The position numbers and the translations under genes are program-made. This document shows, piece by piece, positions 15,406 to 22,894 of a stretch of DNA of 33,550 nt. The DNA lies in the NCBI GenBank assembly GCA_009701715.1, contig WLJO01000027.1, forward strand, positions 1 to 33,550. The letters run 5' to 3'. Below the pieces are notes generated by a model. It was not told the DNA's origin, did not search any database, and saw only the letters and a list, made by a program, of their open reading frames with translations. Each line of letters starts with the position of its first letter. Position 1 is the stretch's first letter. Origin of the DNA: Actinomycetota bacterium. Lineage in GTDB: Bacteria > Actinomycetota > Acidimicrobiia > Acidimicrobiales > Ilumatobacteraceae.

Positions 15406-16670
15406 GAGCGGGATTCAAGCACGGTTGTAGGCGTGGCGCCCAGAGCGGGCTCCACGGCGACTGACTCTTCCCCCGGATCGAACCCGAGTGTTCCCCGGAG
15501 CGGCAGCGATACGAGGTGTGCAGCGAACGCGCACAGCGCGGCCGCGCACGCAACGGCGACGAAGGTGGTGCGCACCCCGTACTCGCCATAGAGCCAAGAG
15601 CTGACGAGTGCCACGACGGCCATCGTGGCCACGTTGGTTGCCCCGACGAGGCCTTGACCACCCGCTGCCCGTCCGGGTGGTGAGGCATTCGCGATAACCG
15701 ACTGCGAAGCCGGCATCGCCGCTGCCTGGATCATCGACTCACAAATACCGACGAGGATCGGGATCCACGGGTTTCTGAACAAGGCATACGAGACGGTGAG
15801 CGGTGTGATGAAGAACATCGCCCGGATAGCGGTGCGCCTTGGCCCGAAGCGGTCGGCGACCCGGCCACCGACACCCGCGAGCAGCATGAAGGGCACGGAG
15901 TAGCAGGCGAGGCTCACCCCGACGAGCCAAGGCCGGGCACCGAGGTCCGTCAGGTACCGCGCCCAGAGCGCGTCGTACATGCCGATCGGGAGTCCGAGCG
16001 ACATCGAGATGAGGACAGCAACCACCATTGGCCGGCGCCGAAGCAGGTCGATCGCAATCCGGCCGGAGTTCTCCTGCACCTCGAGCGTGGGGAGCGGGGA
16101 CGTGGCAATCACCAATACCGCAACCGCTGCGAGCGTGCAGAACACCACGAACGGCCAGCGGATGCCGAGCGGCCCGACGAGCGCGCCGCCGACGACGGGG
16201 CCGACGATGAAGCCGCCGACCTCGACGCTCGCCATGCGACCAAGCCGTTCGGAACGGCCCTCGGCGCCGAGACCCGAGACGAGCGCACGAGCGGTGGGGA
16301 TGAAACATCCTGATGCTGCGCCGGTGAGGGCGCGTGCGCCGACCAGCATCCACAGCCCGGTGCTTCCTGCGCATACGAGGTTGCCCGCCACGGCTGCAAA
16401 GGCGCCGGTGAACAGGAGCACCTTGGGATGGCCCTTGTCGGCGAGCGGAGCCACGAGCAATTGGACGAGAAACGACATGGCGAACCCGGATGCGGCAATG
16501 ATCCCGAGTCCGGTAGAGGAGAAGCCGAAGCGGTCCTGCAACTGGGGCAGCAGGGCGAAGATGACGCTGTTGCTCGCCATCATGAGCGCCGTGGCGCCCG
16601 CGAGCACCGTGAGGACCCGTCGAGGCGAGGGTCCGGGCGCGCCGGTTTCGGGCGTCCGAGTCTTCCCCAT
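15402..16670 (-). CDS. Major facilitator superfamily (DHA1-like) transporter
   Basis: This 422-residue integral membrane protein has about 12 hydrophobic segments in two halves. The motif-A-like loop between helices 2 and 3 reads APLADKGHPKVLL, and its repeat in the second half is GGRVADRFGPRRTAIR. A motif-C-like stretch GGFIVGPVVGGALVGP in helix 5 is typical of drug-proton antiporters, so export is more likely than uptake. The start ATG 16670 was chosen because TAGGGT lies exactly 7 bases upstream and the first helix begins near residue 20; the frame stays open further upstream but codes for no membrane segment. The SMP-30 gene overlaps its stop. The substrate is unknown. Confidence 0.9.
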   Translation of the reverse strand: MGKTRTPETGAPGPSPRRVLTVLAGATALMMASNSVIFALLPQLQDRFGFSSTGLGIIAASGFAMSFLVQLLVAPLADKGHPKVLLFTGAFAAVAGNLVCAGSTGLWMLVGARALTGAASGCFIPTARALVSGLGAEGRSERLGRMASVEVGGFIVGPVVGGALVGPLGIRWPFVVFCTLAAVAVLVIATSPLPTLEVQENSGRIAIDLLRRRPMVVAVLISMSLGLPIGMYDALWARYLTDLGARPWLVGVSLACYSVPFMLLAGVGGRVADRFGPRRTAIRAMFFITPLTVSYALFRNPWIPILVGICESMIQAAAMPASQSVIANASPPGRAAGGQGLVGATNVATMAVVALVSSWLYGEYGVRTTFVAVACAAALCAFAAHLVSLPLRGTLGFDPGEESVAVEPALGATPTTVLESRS

Positions 16671-16677
16671 GGGCGTC

Positions 16678-16683
16678 ACCCTA
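16678..16683 (-). promoter_or_regulatory. -10 element of the MFS-SMP-30 unit (leaderless type)
   Basis: On the minus strand TAGGGT ends 7 bases before the ATG at 16670. It lies in the 38-bp gap after the upstream small gene, so the transporter can be transcribed separately from the DAHP synthase unit. Confidence 0.55.
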
Positions 16684-16708
16684 CGTGCTGGCGAGCGGGC
16701 TGCCCGCC

Positions 16709-17173
16709 CTAGTTCAGTGGATAGTGCGGCACGGCGTGCACATGGACCGTGGGCGGCGCAACGGTGAATCTTGCCCGGAGTAGGAACCGCACACCCCCCG
16801 CATGGAGCTCGGCGAGCGCCCAGGTATCGAGACCGGCGCGGGAGCCCATCGGCAGGATAATGAGGTTTTCGACGTTGATGCCGGCCTGTTCGGCCTCGGC
16901 CTGCCACAGCACGACGAGCTCGTCACGGAGTGCAGGCTCGCCCGATGGCGCCGTCTCCATGTGGTTGGTGTCAATACACAGCTCCACCGTCGCAATCGCG
17001 ATCGGGGCGATATCCGCAAGGGCAACACGTTGTGGGCTGAGCTCATCGTCGAGGAGCACGATTGCGTGGGTGCGGCCGGAATCGATCCGCTCGAGAAACC
17101 CGTACTCGAAGACGTGGGCGCCGTCCGGGCTCCTGCGCGTGACACGCACGCGGTCGCCGGTCCGGAACATCAT
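16709..17173 (-). CDS. Uncharacterised 154-residue protein
   Basis: I do not recognise this family. Residues 1-55 (FRTGDRVRVTRRS ... FEYGFLERID ... AIVLLDDE ... QRVALADI) look like a small SH3/KOW-type beta barrel, rich in short strands. The rest (about 60-154) begins with the strand IATVELCIDTNHME, continues with a helix containing ELVVLWQAEAEQAG, and ends in strands around GVRFLLRARFTVA. There are no membrane segments and no signal peptide. Coding is supported by codon-position GC bias and by the ATGA overlap of its start with the stop of the serine hydrolase gene, which implies coupled translation. No catalytic motif is visible. Confidence 0.75.
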   Translation of the reverse strand: MMFRTGDRVRVTRRSPDGAHVFEYGFLERIDSGRTHAIVLLDDELSPQRVALADIAPIAIATVELCIDTNHMETAPSGEPALRDELVVLWQAEAEQAGINVENLIILPMGSRAGLDTWALAELHAGGVRFLLRARFTVAPPTVHVHAVPHYPLN

Positions 17174-17997
17174 CGCAACTCACCCACGAGCGCGTCGCAG
17201 AACGGCGGCCAGGCGTCGAGGGCCCACTGGCCGAACTCCCGGTCTGTCAGACAGACCACGCCGAGGCCGAGCTCGGGATCGACTACGAGGAAGGTCCCTG
17301 AACCGCCGAAGTGGCCGAACGCGGACCGGGAGAACGACGTGCCGCCCCAGTGACCGGGCTTACCGAGGTTCCGCGCGAACCCGAGGCCCCAATCGCAGGG
17401 ATCGAACCGACCCACCCCGGGCAGAACACCGGCAAGCCCGGGGAACTGGACGCAAACCGCCTCGTCGAGTGTGCCGCGCGTGACAAGCGCCGGTTCGAGC
17501 AGTTCCCGCACGAAGCGGACGAGGTCGGCCACGGTGCTGTGCAGCGCGTAGGCCGGCGAACCGCGCAGTTCGCTGTCGGTCATGCCGAGCGGCCCGAGCA
17601 CCGACTCCTGAAAGTAGTCGCCGAACGGCATGCCGCTACGTGCGGCGAGGTGCTCGGCGAACACCTCGATCCCCGTGTTGGAGTAGATCCGTCGGCGGCC
17701 GACCGGTGCAATCGTTTCGTGGCCCGTGAATCCGTAGCCGGCCGTGTGGGAGAGCAGGTGCCGAACGGTGGATCCGGGTGGTCCGGCTGGATCCTCGAGG
17801 GAGATGGTCCCCTCCTCGAGCGCAACGAGGCCAGCGTAGGCAACAAGCACCTTGGAGACCGACGCGATCCTGAACCGCCGGAGTAGGTCGCCGTACTGGG
17901 TGGGTCGGCCTTCGGTCGGGGCGATCCCGCTGGGTACGACTGCTGCTGCTGCGGCGTTCGTCGCTCCCCACGACGGAATGAGGCCGAACGCGTTCAC
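17170..17997 (-). CDS. Serine beta-lactamase-like hydrolase (class C/esterase family)
   Basis: This 275-residue protein belongs to the beta-lactamase-related family PF00144, which includes class C beta-lactamases, D-aminopeptidases and esterases. The nucleophile motif is S46-V-S-K49 and the second motif Y105-S-N107, followed by HSTVADLVRFVREL and the C-terminal FGHFGGSGTFLVVDPE, which supplies the H-x-G-type third motif. There is no signal peptide and the protein is shorter than secreted class C enzymes, so a cytoplasmic esterase or peptidase role is more likely than antibiotic resistance. The start GTG 17997 lies 5 bases after the DAHP synthase stop; the stop overlaps the next start (ATGA). 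The link with aromatic amino-acid synthesis is positional only. Confidence 0.85.
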   Translation of the reverse strand: MNAFGLIPSWGATNAAAAAVVPSGIAPTEGRPTQYGDLLRRFRIASVSKVLVAYAGLVALEEGTISLEDPAGPPGSTVRHLLSHTAGYGFTGHETIAPVGRRRIYSNTGIEVFAEHLAARSGMPFGDYFQESVLGPLGMTDSELRGSPAYALHSTVADLVRFVRELLEPALVTRGTLDEAVCVQFPGLAGVLPGVGRFDPCDWGLGFARNLGKPGHWGGTSFSRSAFGHFGGSGTFLVVDPELGLGVVCLTDREFGQWALDAWPPFCDALVGELR

Positions 17998-18002
17998 GCC
18001 GG

Positions 18003-19358
18003 TCAGGCGACGCCCGCGGCCCGCATCAACTCGGCAACGCGGAAGGCGAGGTCGAGCGACTGGCGGCCGTTCAGGCGGGGATCACACACCGTCTCGTAGC
18101 GGTCGCCGAGGTGCTCGTCGAGGATCTCGTCGGCCCCACCGAGGCACTCCGTGACGTTGTTTCCGGTGAGCTCCACGTGGATGCCACCCGGCCAGGTTTG
18201 CTCGGCGTGGTGTGCACGGATGAAACCAGCGATCTCTGCACACACGTCATCGAAGTGACGCGTCTTTCGACCGCCCTGCGAGGTGAACGTGTTGCCATGC
18301 ATCGGGTCGCACGCCCAGACGATGGGGTGGCCGGCATCGCGTGCGGCGCGAAGCAGCGGCCGCAGCGAGTCCTCCACCTTGTTCGCACCCATGCGGGAGA
18401 TGAGCGTGAGGCGTCCGGGGATGCGATTCGGGTTGAGCGCCTCGCAGATCTCAAGCACGAACTCGGGGCTTGCCTCGGGGCCGACCTTGCACCCAATCGG
18501 GTTGCCGACGCCCCGGAGGAACTCGACGTGGGCCCCGTCGAGCTGGCGCGTGCGCTCGCCGATCCAGAGCATGTGGGCCGAGCAGTCGTACCAACTTCCG
18601 GTCAGCGAGTCCTGACGTGTGAGCGCCTGCTCGTACCCGAGCAGCAGCGCTTCGTGGCTCGTGTACACGTCGACCTCGTGCAGCGTGGAGGTGGACTCGG
18701 TGTTCACCCCGCAGGCGCGCATGAAGCGCAGCGCCCGATCGATCTCCTCGGCGAGCTGTTCGTAGCGCTCGCCCTCGGGGCTCGACGTGACGAATTCCTG
18801 TGTCCACTGGTGCACGCGATGGAGGTCTGCAAACCCACCCTTGGTGAAAGCCCGAAGGAGGTTGAGCGTGGACGCCGACTGGTGATACGCCTGAACGAGA
18901 CGATCCGGGTTGGGGGTTCGTGCGGCCTGGGTGGCTGTTGCATCGTTGACGATGTGGCCACGGAAAGACGGCAGCATCAGGTCGCCAACCTGCTCGAACG
19001 GCGACGACCGGGGTTTGGCGAACTGACCGGCGATCCGCCCCACCTTCACGACGGGAACACCAAGGGAGTAGGTGAGTACGACGGCCATCTGGAGGATGAC
19101 GCGCAACTTCTCGCGGATGTCGACCGCTGAGAACTCCTCGAAGCTCTCTGCGCAGTCGCCGGCCTGCAGCAGGAACGCGTTGCCGGCCGCAACGTGGCCG
19201 AGCGACGTGGTGAGGCGGCGCGCCTCGCCGGCGAAAACCAGTGGGGGATAGGAGGTGATCTGCTTCAGCGCCCGGTCGAGGTCGGCCTGATCGGGCCAAT
19301 CAGGTTGCTGCGCGGCGGGGAATCCCTGCCACGACGTCGGACTCCATGTCTTACCCAC
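18003..19358 (-). CDS. aroG: Class II (plant-type) 3-deoxy-7-phosphoheptulonate synthase
   Basis: This 451-residue enzyme condenses phosphoenolpyruvate and erythrose 4-phosphate to DAHP, the first step of the shikimate pathway. Family motifs run the whole length: PPLVFAGEARRL, FLLQAGDCAESF with the metal-binding cysteine, KVGRIAGQFAKPRS, RSS and SFRGH, LHEVDVYTSHEALLL, NPIGCKVGPEASP, LISRMGANKVED, WACDPMHGNT, HVELTGNNVTECLGG and YETVCDPRLN. The N-terminus (WSPTSWQGFPAAQQPDWPD) matches plant-type enzymes. GTG 19358 is the only possible start: an in-frame stop lies at 19389-19391 and no other start codon is near. It has no Shine-Dalgarno, and a hairpin with a T-run ends three bases before it, which may control expression. 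Confidence 0.93.
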   Translation of the reverse strand: MGKTWSPTSWQGFPAAQQPDWPDQADLDRALKQITSYPPLVFAGEARRLTTSLGHVAAGNAFLLQAGDCAESFEEFSAVDIREKLRVILQMAVVLTYSLGVPVVKVGRIAGQFAKPRSSPFEQVGDLMLPSFRGHIVNDATATQAARTPNPDRLVQAYHQSASTLNLLRAFTKGGFADLHRVHQWTQEFVTSSPEGERYEQLAEEIDRALRFMRACGVNTESTSTLHEVDVYTSHEALLLGYEQALTRQDSLTGSWYDCSAHMLWIGERTRQLDGAHVEFLRGVGNPIGCKVGPEASPEFVLEICEALNPNRIPGRLTLISRMGANKVEDSLRPLLRAARDAGHPIVWACDPMHGNTFTSQGGRKTRHFDDVCAEIAGFIRAHHAEQTWPGGIHVELTGNNVTECLGGADEILDEHLGDRYETVCDPRLNGRQSLDLAFRVAELMRAAGVA

Positions 19359-19360
19359 GC

Positions 19361-19389
19361 GAAAAGGGTGCCGCGTCGCGGCACCCTTT
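19361..19389 (-). terminator. Hairpin with T-run directly before the DAHP synthase start
   Basis: On the minus strand a 12-bp perfect stem (AAAGGGTGCCGC with its complement, 3-base loop; arms 19389-19378 and 19374-19363) ends in TTTT. It looks like an intrinsic terminator for the sigma factor gene, whose stop is at 19412. The T-run ends three bases before the GTG of the DAHP synthase gene, so it could also act as an attenuator. Confidence 0.75.
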
Positions 19390-19411
19390 CACAACGTCTG
19401 CGGGGGATCTG

Positions 19412-20239
19412 TTAGGAGACGAGCACGCGAGCAGCATCGTCTTTCAACGAGGCCACCGCACGTGACACGAGGCGCCTAGCGGCCTCGGCTGTGACGCCCA
19501 GGTGCTCGCCGACCTCGCGGAAACTTTTGCGCTCGCCGTCGAGCAGACCGAAGCGGGCCTCCACGGCGTAGCGGGCGCGACTGTCGAGCGTGCCGAGCAG
19601 TTCGTCGAGCAGTTCGGTGTCGACCATGGCCATGACAGCGTCCTCTGGCGTGCCCTGACCGTTGTCCATGAGGTCGCCGAGGGTTGCGTCACCGTCGTCA
19701 CCGATGGTCTTGTCGAGCGAGACCGGGGTGGTGAGGCGGTGCAGTTCTGCCGAGAGCGGGTCGAGGGTCTCTCCGTCGCCGGAGGTCTGGCGGAGTGCCG
19801 CGCGCAGGCTGGCCGAGCGGTCCCCGGGGATCCGGATGAGGCTGGCCTTCTGGTCGAGGGCCCGGCCGATGGCCTGACGGATCCAGAACGTGGCGTAGGT
19901 GGAGAACTTGAAGCCGCGGCGCCAGTCGAACTTGTCAACGGCGTGCTCGAGGCCCAGGTTGCCCTCCTGGATGAGGTCGAGGAGGTCCATGCCCTGGGGG
20001 AGCGGGTAGCGGCGGGCAATGGAGACCACGAGGCGGAGGTTGGCCCGGATGAAGCGGTCCTTGGCCTCGGCGGCCTTGCGGACCGAGCGCTTCAACTCGA
20101 CACCCTTCTCACCAGCCTCGAGGCGTGTGGCGGCGTCGCGGCCTGCCTCGATCGCCCGTGACAGTTCACGCTCTTCCTCTGCGTTGAGCAGCGGCACTTT
20201 GCCGATGTCGTTCAGGTACAGACCAATGGAGTCGTTCAT
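19412..20239 (-). CDS. Sigma-70 family RNA polymerase sigma factor (RpoD/SigA-like)
   Basis: This 275-residue sigma factor has region 1.2 (DSIGLYLNDIGKVPLLNAEEE), region 2 (IRANLRLVVSIARRYP, DLLDLIQEGNLGLEHAVDKFDW, KFSTYATFWIRQAIGRAL), region 3 (SLDKTIGDDGDATLGDLM) and region 4 (LDSRARYAVEARFGLLDG, SFREVGEHLGVTAEAARRL). It lacks the long acidic N-terminal region of principal sigma factors, so a group 2 or other primary-like alternative sigma is likely. The region 4.2 recognition helix reads TAEAARRLVSRA instead of the canonical TRERIRQIEAKA, so -35 recognition probably differs. The start ATG 20239 has a weak upstream GAAAGAAAC. A long gap upstream separates it from the divergent nadD gene. 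Confidence 0.92.
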   Translation of the reverse strand: MNDSIGLYLNDIGKVPLLNAEEERELSRAIEAGRDAATRLEAGEKGVELKRSVRKAAEAKDRFIRANLRLVVSIARRYPLPQGMDLLDLIQEGNLGLEHAVDKFDWRRGFKFSTYATFWIRQAIGRALDQKASLIRIPGDRSASLRAALRQTSGDGETLDPLSAELHRLTTPVSLDKTIGDDGDATLGDLMDNGQGTPEDAVMAMVDTELLDELLGTLDSRARYAVEARFGLLDGERKSFREVGEHLGVTAEAARRLVSRAVASLKDDAARVLVS

Positions 20240-20513
20240 GATGTTTCTTTCAACCAGTTTGTCGTCTTGGGCATTCCGGCCCGGAACGTGGCGTTCGCCA
20301 CACGCTGGGTCACCGAACCTGCCGGCTAGGTGGCTACAACGCAGGGCGGAACGGCAGCCGTGACGCGAGGCGACAGGGCGGGCGGTTCAGCCCGAGATTT
20401 GGCCAGAGGGAAGTAGTGGGGGTATTCGCTAGGGAGGCTTTCCCCTCAGTTCCCGGCTGCCGACGACGTCGGTCCGGGAGGATTACTGAGAGGTAACTTC
20501 TTGGGGGACCCTG

Positions 20514-20519
20514 AGAGTA
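20514..20519 (-). promoter_or_regulatory. Possible -10 element of the sigma factor gene
   Basis: TACTCT on the minus strand is the best -10-like hexamer upstream of the sigma gene. TTGCGC lies 23 bases further upstream, which is too far for a standard -35. If used, the leader would be about 270 bases. Confidence 0.25.
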
Positions 20520-20624
20520 CAACATCTTGCGTCATGAGAAAAGCGCAAGTTGTATCTGACGTATTCCGGTGGTAACGGGCGGTGAGCCCGATCTGGCCTC
20601 CCGGGAGCGGGAGCAGGCCGGTTC

Positions 20625-20630
20625 TACACT
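20625..20630 (+). promoter_or_regulatory. -10 element of the nadD unit (leaderless type)
   Basis: TACACT ends exactly 7 bases before GTG 20638. This supports the GTG as the start over other upstream in-frame codons. Confidence 0.55.
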
Positions 20631-20637
20631 CAGTTGC

Positions 20638-21264
20638 GTGGTTGCGCCGGAGGTGAATGACAGCCGAACCCGTCGGATCGGGCTCTTCGGCGGGACGTTT
20701 GATCCGCCCCACATCGGGCACCTCGTGACGGCGGTCAATGTCCGCCACCTGCTCGATCTCGACGTCGTCCTCCTCGTCGTTGCCGGCTTACCGTGGCAGA
20801 AGGAGGGAACGAGGTCCATCACGCCCGCAGCCGATCGACTGGCGATGGTGCAGGCGGCGGTGGCCGGGGTGAACGGACTAGAGGCCTCCTCCGTGGAGGT
20901 GGACCGCGAAGGCCCGAGTTACACCGTCGATACCCTCGAGACGCTGGCTGACGCTTTCCCGGGCGCCGAGTTCTATACGGTCGTTGGGGCAGACGCTGCT
21001 GCGCTGCTGCCCACCTGGGAGCGCTTCGAGCAGGTGCTCCGGTTGAGTCACATGGTTGTTGTAGACCGGCCCGGTGCACCTTCGGACCCTCCCCCTCTGA
21101 CGGACTGGATCCACGTGCAAGTTCCCCATCTCGAGGTGTCGAGCACTGACCTGCGCGCCCGCTTCGCTGACGGCCACCCGCTCGACTTCCTCATTCCTGA
21201 TGCTGTCCTCAGGGTTGTTGGCGAGCGTGGGCTCTACCGAGCGGCCGACGGGGGCTCGCAATGA
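20638..21264 (+). CDS. nadD: Nicotinate-nucleotide adenylyltransferase
   Basis: This 208-residue cytoplasmic enzyme transfers AMP from ATP to nicotinate mononucleotide in NAD synthesis. The nucleotidyltransferase motif GLFGGTFDPPHIGHL (H25 and H28) is near the N-terminus. LPWQKEG, TVVGADAAALLPTW and the C-terminal VSSTDLRARFADG are the other NadD signatures. The start GTG 20638 is set by the leaderless-type -10. The order nadD, LytR_C membrane protein, rsfS, joined by two ATGA overlaps, is known in actinobacteria and supports the call. Confidence 0.95.
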   Translation: MVAPEVNDSRTRRIGLFGGTFDPPHIGHLVTAVNVRHLLDLDVVLLVVAGLPWQKEGTRSITPAADRLAMVQAAVAGVNGLEASSVEVDREGPSYTVDTLETLADAFPGAEFYTVVGADAAALLPTWERFEQVLRLSHMVVVDRPGAPSDPPPLTDWIHVQVPHLEVSSTDLRARFADGHPLDFLIPDAVLRVVGERGLYRAADGGSQ

Positions 21265-22415
21265 CTGCGGTTCGATCGGCCTCGGTGCTGCGCGAGCGGT
21301 GGACGAGGCTTGGCGCGATCGTGTGTGTCGTTGCGCTCGTGCTCGTGGCGGTGCTGGCTGCGGTGGGCGTGCGAACGCTTGCCAATTCCAAGGCCGGGCA
21401 GAACGCAAGCTCGCTGCCGCCCGCCGAGGCGCTGCCCCGCACGGAGGCCGCGCTCTTGGCCGTCAAGGCCGACACCGGCGCGCTCGCCGCGCTCGTCGTT
21501 CTCGCAAAGGCTGCCCCGGGCAGCGACGGCAAGTCCCGGGGCGGGGCGATCATCCCGATTCCGGTCGGGTCCGGCATCCAGTTCGGCAAGAACCCGTCGC
21601 TCAGCCGCCTCGCCGAGCTGTATCTCGCCGGTGGTCTCGCTGCGCTCGCGGAACAGGCCGGCAGTCTCCTGTCGATCACGTTCTCGGTGGTCGCCGAACT
21701 CGATGCGCCCGCAGCGACCCAGTTGCTTACTCCGGCTGGCACGGTCACCATCCGTCAGTCGGCGGGCAACCAGCCGTTCGGTCCCGCCGCTGCCGCCACG
21801 ATGCTCGCCACGCAGAGCGCACGACTCGAGGGCCCGCACTTCGCCTCGACGGTTGCCTACTGGACCGGGCTCGCGCAGCGGGTGGGCAAGGGGCTGTCGT
21901 TCAGCGGTTCGCAGACCACGGGTGCCATCACCCGTTTCTTCGACTCGATCCTGGCCGGGCCGATCAGCGTGTATCCCATCAACGGGTCCAAGGTTCCTCA
22001 GGGCGACGCAAACCCGAACAACTCCGACGTCTATCGGCTGGACCGGGCCGAACTCGACCGTGTACTCGGCCTCGTGCTCTCGAACACCTTCTCGCCGGTG
22101 GACGCGCAGTTCACTGCTCGCGTCGTGAACCCGACCGGCGACCCCGACGTCACACTCGCTGCGATCCGCAAGATCCGGGCGGCCGGCGGGGCGGTGACGA
22201 TCGTGGATGAGACCAAGGGCGAACTGCCCGCACAGACCGAGTTCTCGTTGACCGGTCGCCTCGAGCGGGCGGACGTCAAGTTGTTCGCCAAGGAGTTCGG
22301 TCTGACCACCTTCGAGTCGGTAGCGGAGCCCGGTGAGCGCCACATGCGGTACGTGGATATTGACCTCACGGTGGTGATTGGTGCCGGGTTCAAGCAGACT
22401 GGTGCATCGAAATGA
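21261..22415 (+). CDS. Membrane-anchored LytR_C-domain protein, possible degenerate LCP
   Basis: This 384-residue protein has one N-terminal membrane segment (about residues 17-38, GAIVCVVALVLVAVLAAVGV) and otherwise an extracytoplasmic body. The C-terminal part, from ARVVNPTGDPDVTLAAIRKI to DIDLTVVIGAGF, fits the LytR_C domain found behind LytR-CpsA-Psr (LCP) domains. The middle (about 60-250), with LAELYLAGGLAALAEQAGSLLSI and a following VTI strand, keeps the LCP outline. However, I cannot find the conserved Arg/Asp cluster of active LCP ligases, which attach polymers to peptidoglycan. It may therefore be a non-catalytic envelope protein. It overlaps nadD and rsfS by ATGA at both ends. Confidence 0.75.
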   Translation: MTAVRSASVLRERWTRLGAIVCVVALVLVAVLAAVGVRTLANSKAGQNASSLPPAEALPRTEAALLAVKADTGALAALVVLAKAAPGSDGKSRGGAIIPIPVGSGIQFGKNPSLSRLAELYLAGGLAALAEQAGSLLSITFSVVAELDAPAATQLLTPAGTVTIRQSAGNQPFGPAAAATMLATQSARLEGPHFASTVAYWTGLAQRVGKGLSFSGSQTTGAITRFFDSILAGPISVYPINGSKVPQGDANPNNSDVYRLDRAELDRVLGLVLSNTFSPVDAQFTARVVNPTGDPDVTLAAIRKIRAAGGAVTIVDETKGELPAQTEFSLTGRLERADVKLFAKEFGLTTFESVAEPGERHMRYVDIDLTVVIGAGFKQTGASK

Positions 22416-22801
22416 CCACTGACACCACGCCCACCGCCAACCCTGCTGCCGAAGTCGCCATTGCCGCGGCCCGCGCTATCGACGACAAGAAGGGTGAGGA
22501 CATCACGATTCTCGAGGTGGGCCCGATCCTCGGGATCACCGAGTTGTTCGTGATCACGTCTGCGCCCAACAGCCGTCTCGTGCGCTCGATCGTCGACGAG
22601 GTGGAGGAGCAGGTGTTCGTGCTGTTCGAGCGCCGCCCGCTTCGTATCGAGGGCCTGAACGACCGCCAGTGGGTGCTCATGGACTACGGCGACGTGATCG
22701 TGCACGTGTTCGCCGACGAGGCCCGACGGTTCTACGAGATCGAGCGCCTGTACAAAGACGTGCCGCGCGTGGAGTGGCAGCCGGTGGCCGACGCCGGATA
22801 G
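22412..22801 (+). CDS. rsfS: Ribosomal silencing factor RsfS
   Basis: This 129-residue protein binds ribosomal protein uL14 on the large subunit and blocks subunit joining, slowing translation when nutrients are short. The family core is clear: AARAIDDKKGEDITILEVG, TELFVITSAPNSRLVRSIVDEVEE, then the signature W-V-L-M-D-Y-G-D-V-I-V-H-V-F and the terminal FYEIERLYKD-type motif. Its ATG overlaps the stop of the LytR_C gene (ATGA), so it is the third gene of the nadD unit. Confidence 0.95.
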   Translation: MTTDTTPTANPAAEVAIAAARAIDDKKGEDITILEVGPILGITELFVITSAPNSRLVRSIVDEVEEQVFVLFERRPLRIEGLNDRQWVLMDYGDVIVHVFADEARRFYEIERLYKDVPRVEWQPVADAG

Positions 22802-22894
22802 GCGTAGTCCGGCAGCGTGACCGGTGGCTCGTGTGGCAGCCGTCACGATCGGGAACTTGCACACTGCACACAGCGTTTCAACCCACGAAGCGCT

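Larger units (their letters stand above)
20240..20637. other. 398-bp intergenic region between sigma factor and nadD genes
   Basis: This is the longest gap between core genes in the window. It holds no convincing reading frame on either strand. It probably carries a long leader for the sigma factor gene and the nadD promoter. I compared it by eye with common actinobacterial riboswitch and 6C RNA patterns and could not match it to any. Confidence 0.5.

Noticed and set aside
17170-17997. Antibiotic-resistance beta-lactamase
   Set aside because: SxxK and YxN are present, but there is no signal peptide, the protein is short and it sits behind DAHP synthase; a cytoplasmic esterase or peptidase is more likely.
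20240-20513. Riboswitch or structured RNA in the sigma factor leader
   Set aside because: No conserved riboswitch core was recognisable by eye; a covariance-model scan would be needed, with a significant hit supporting it.
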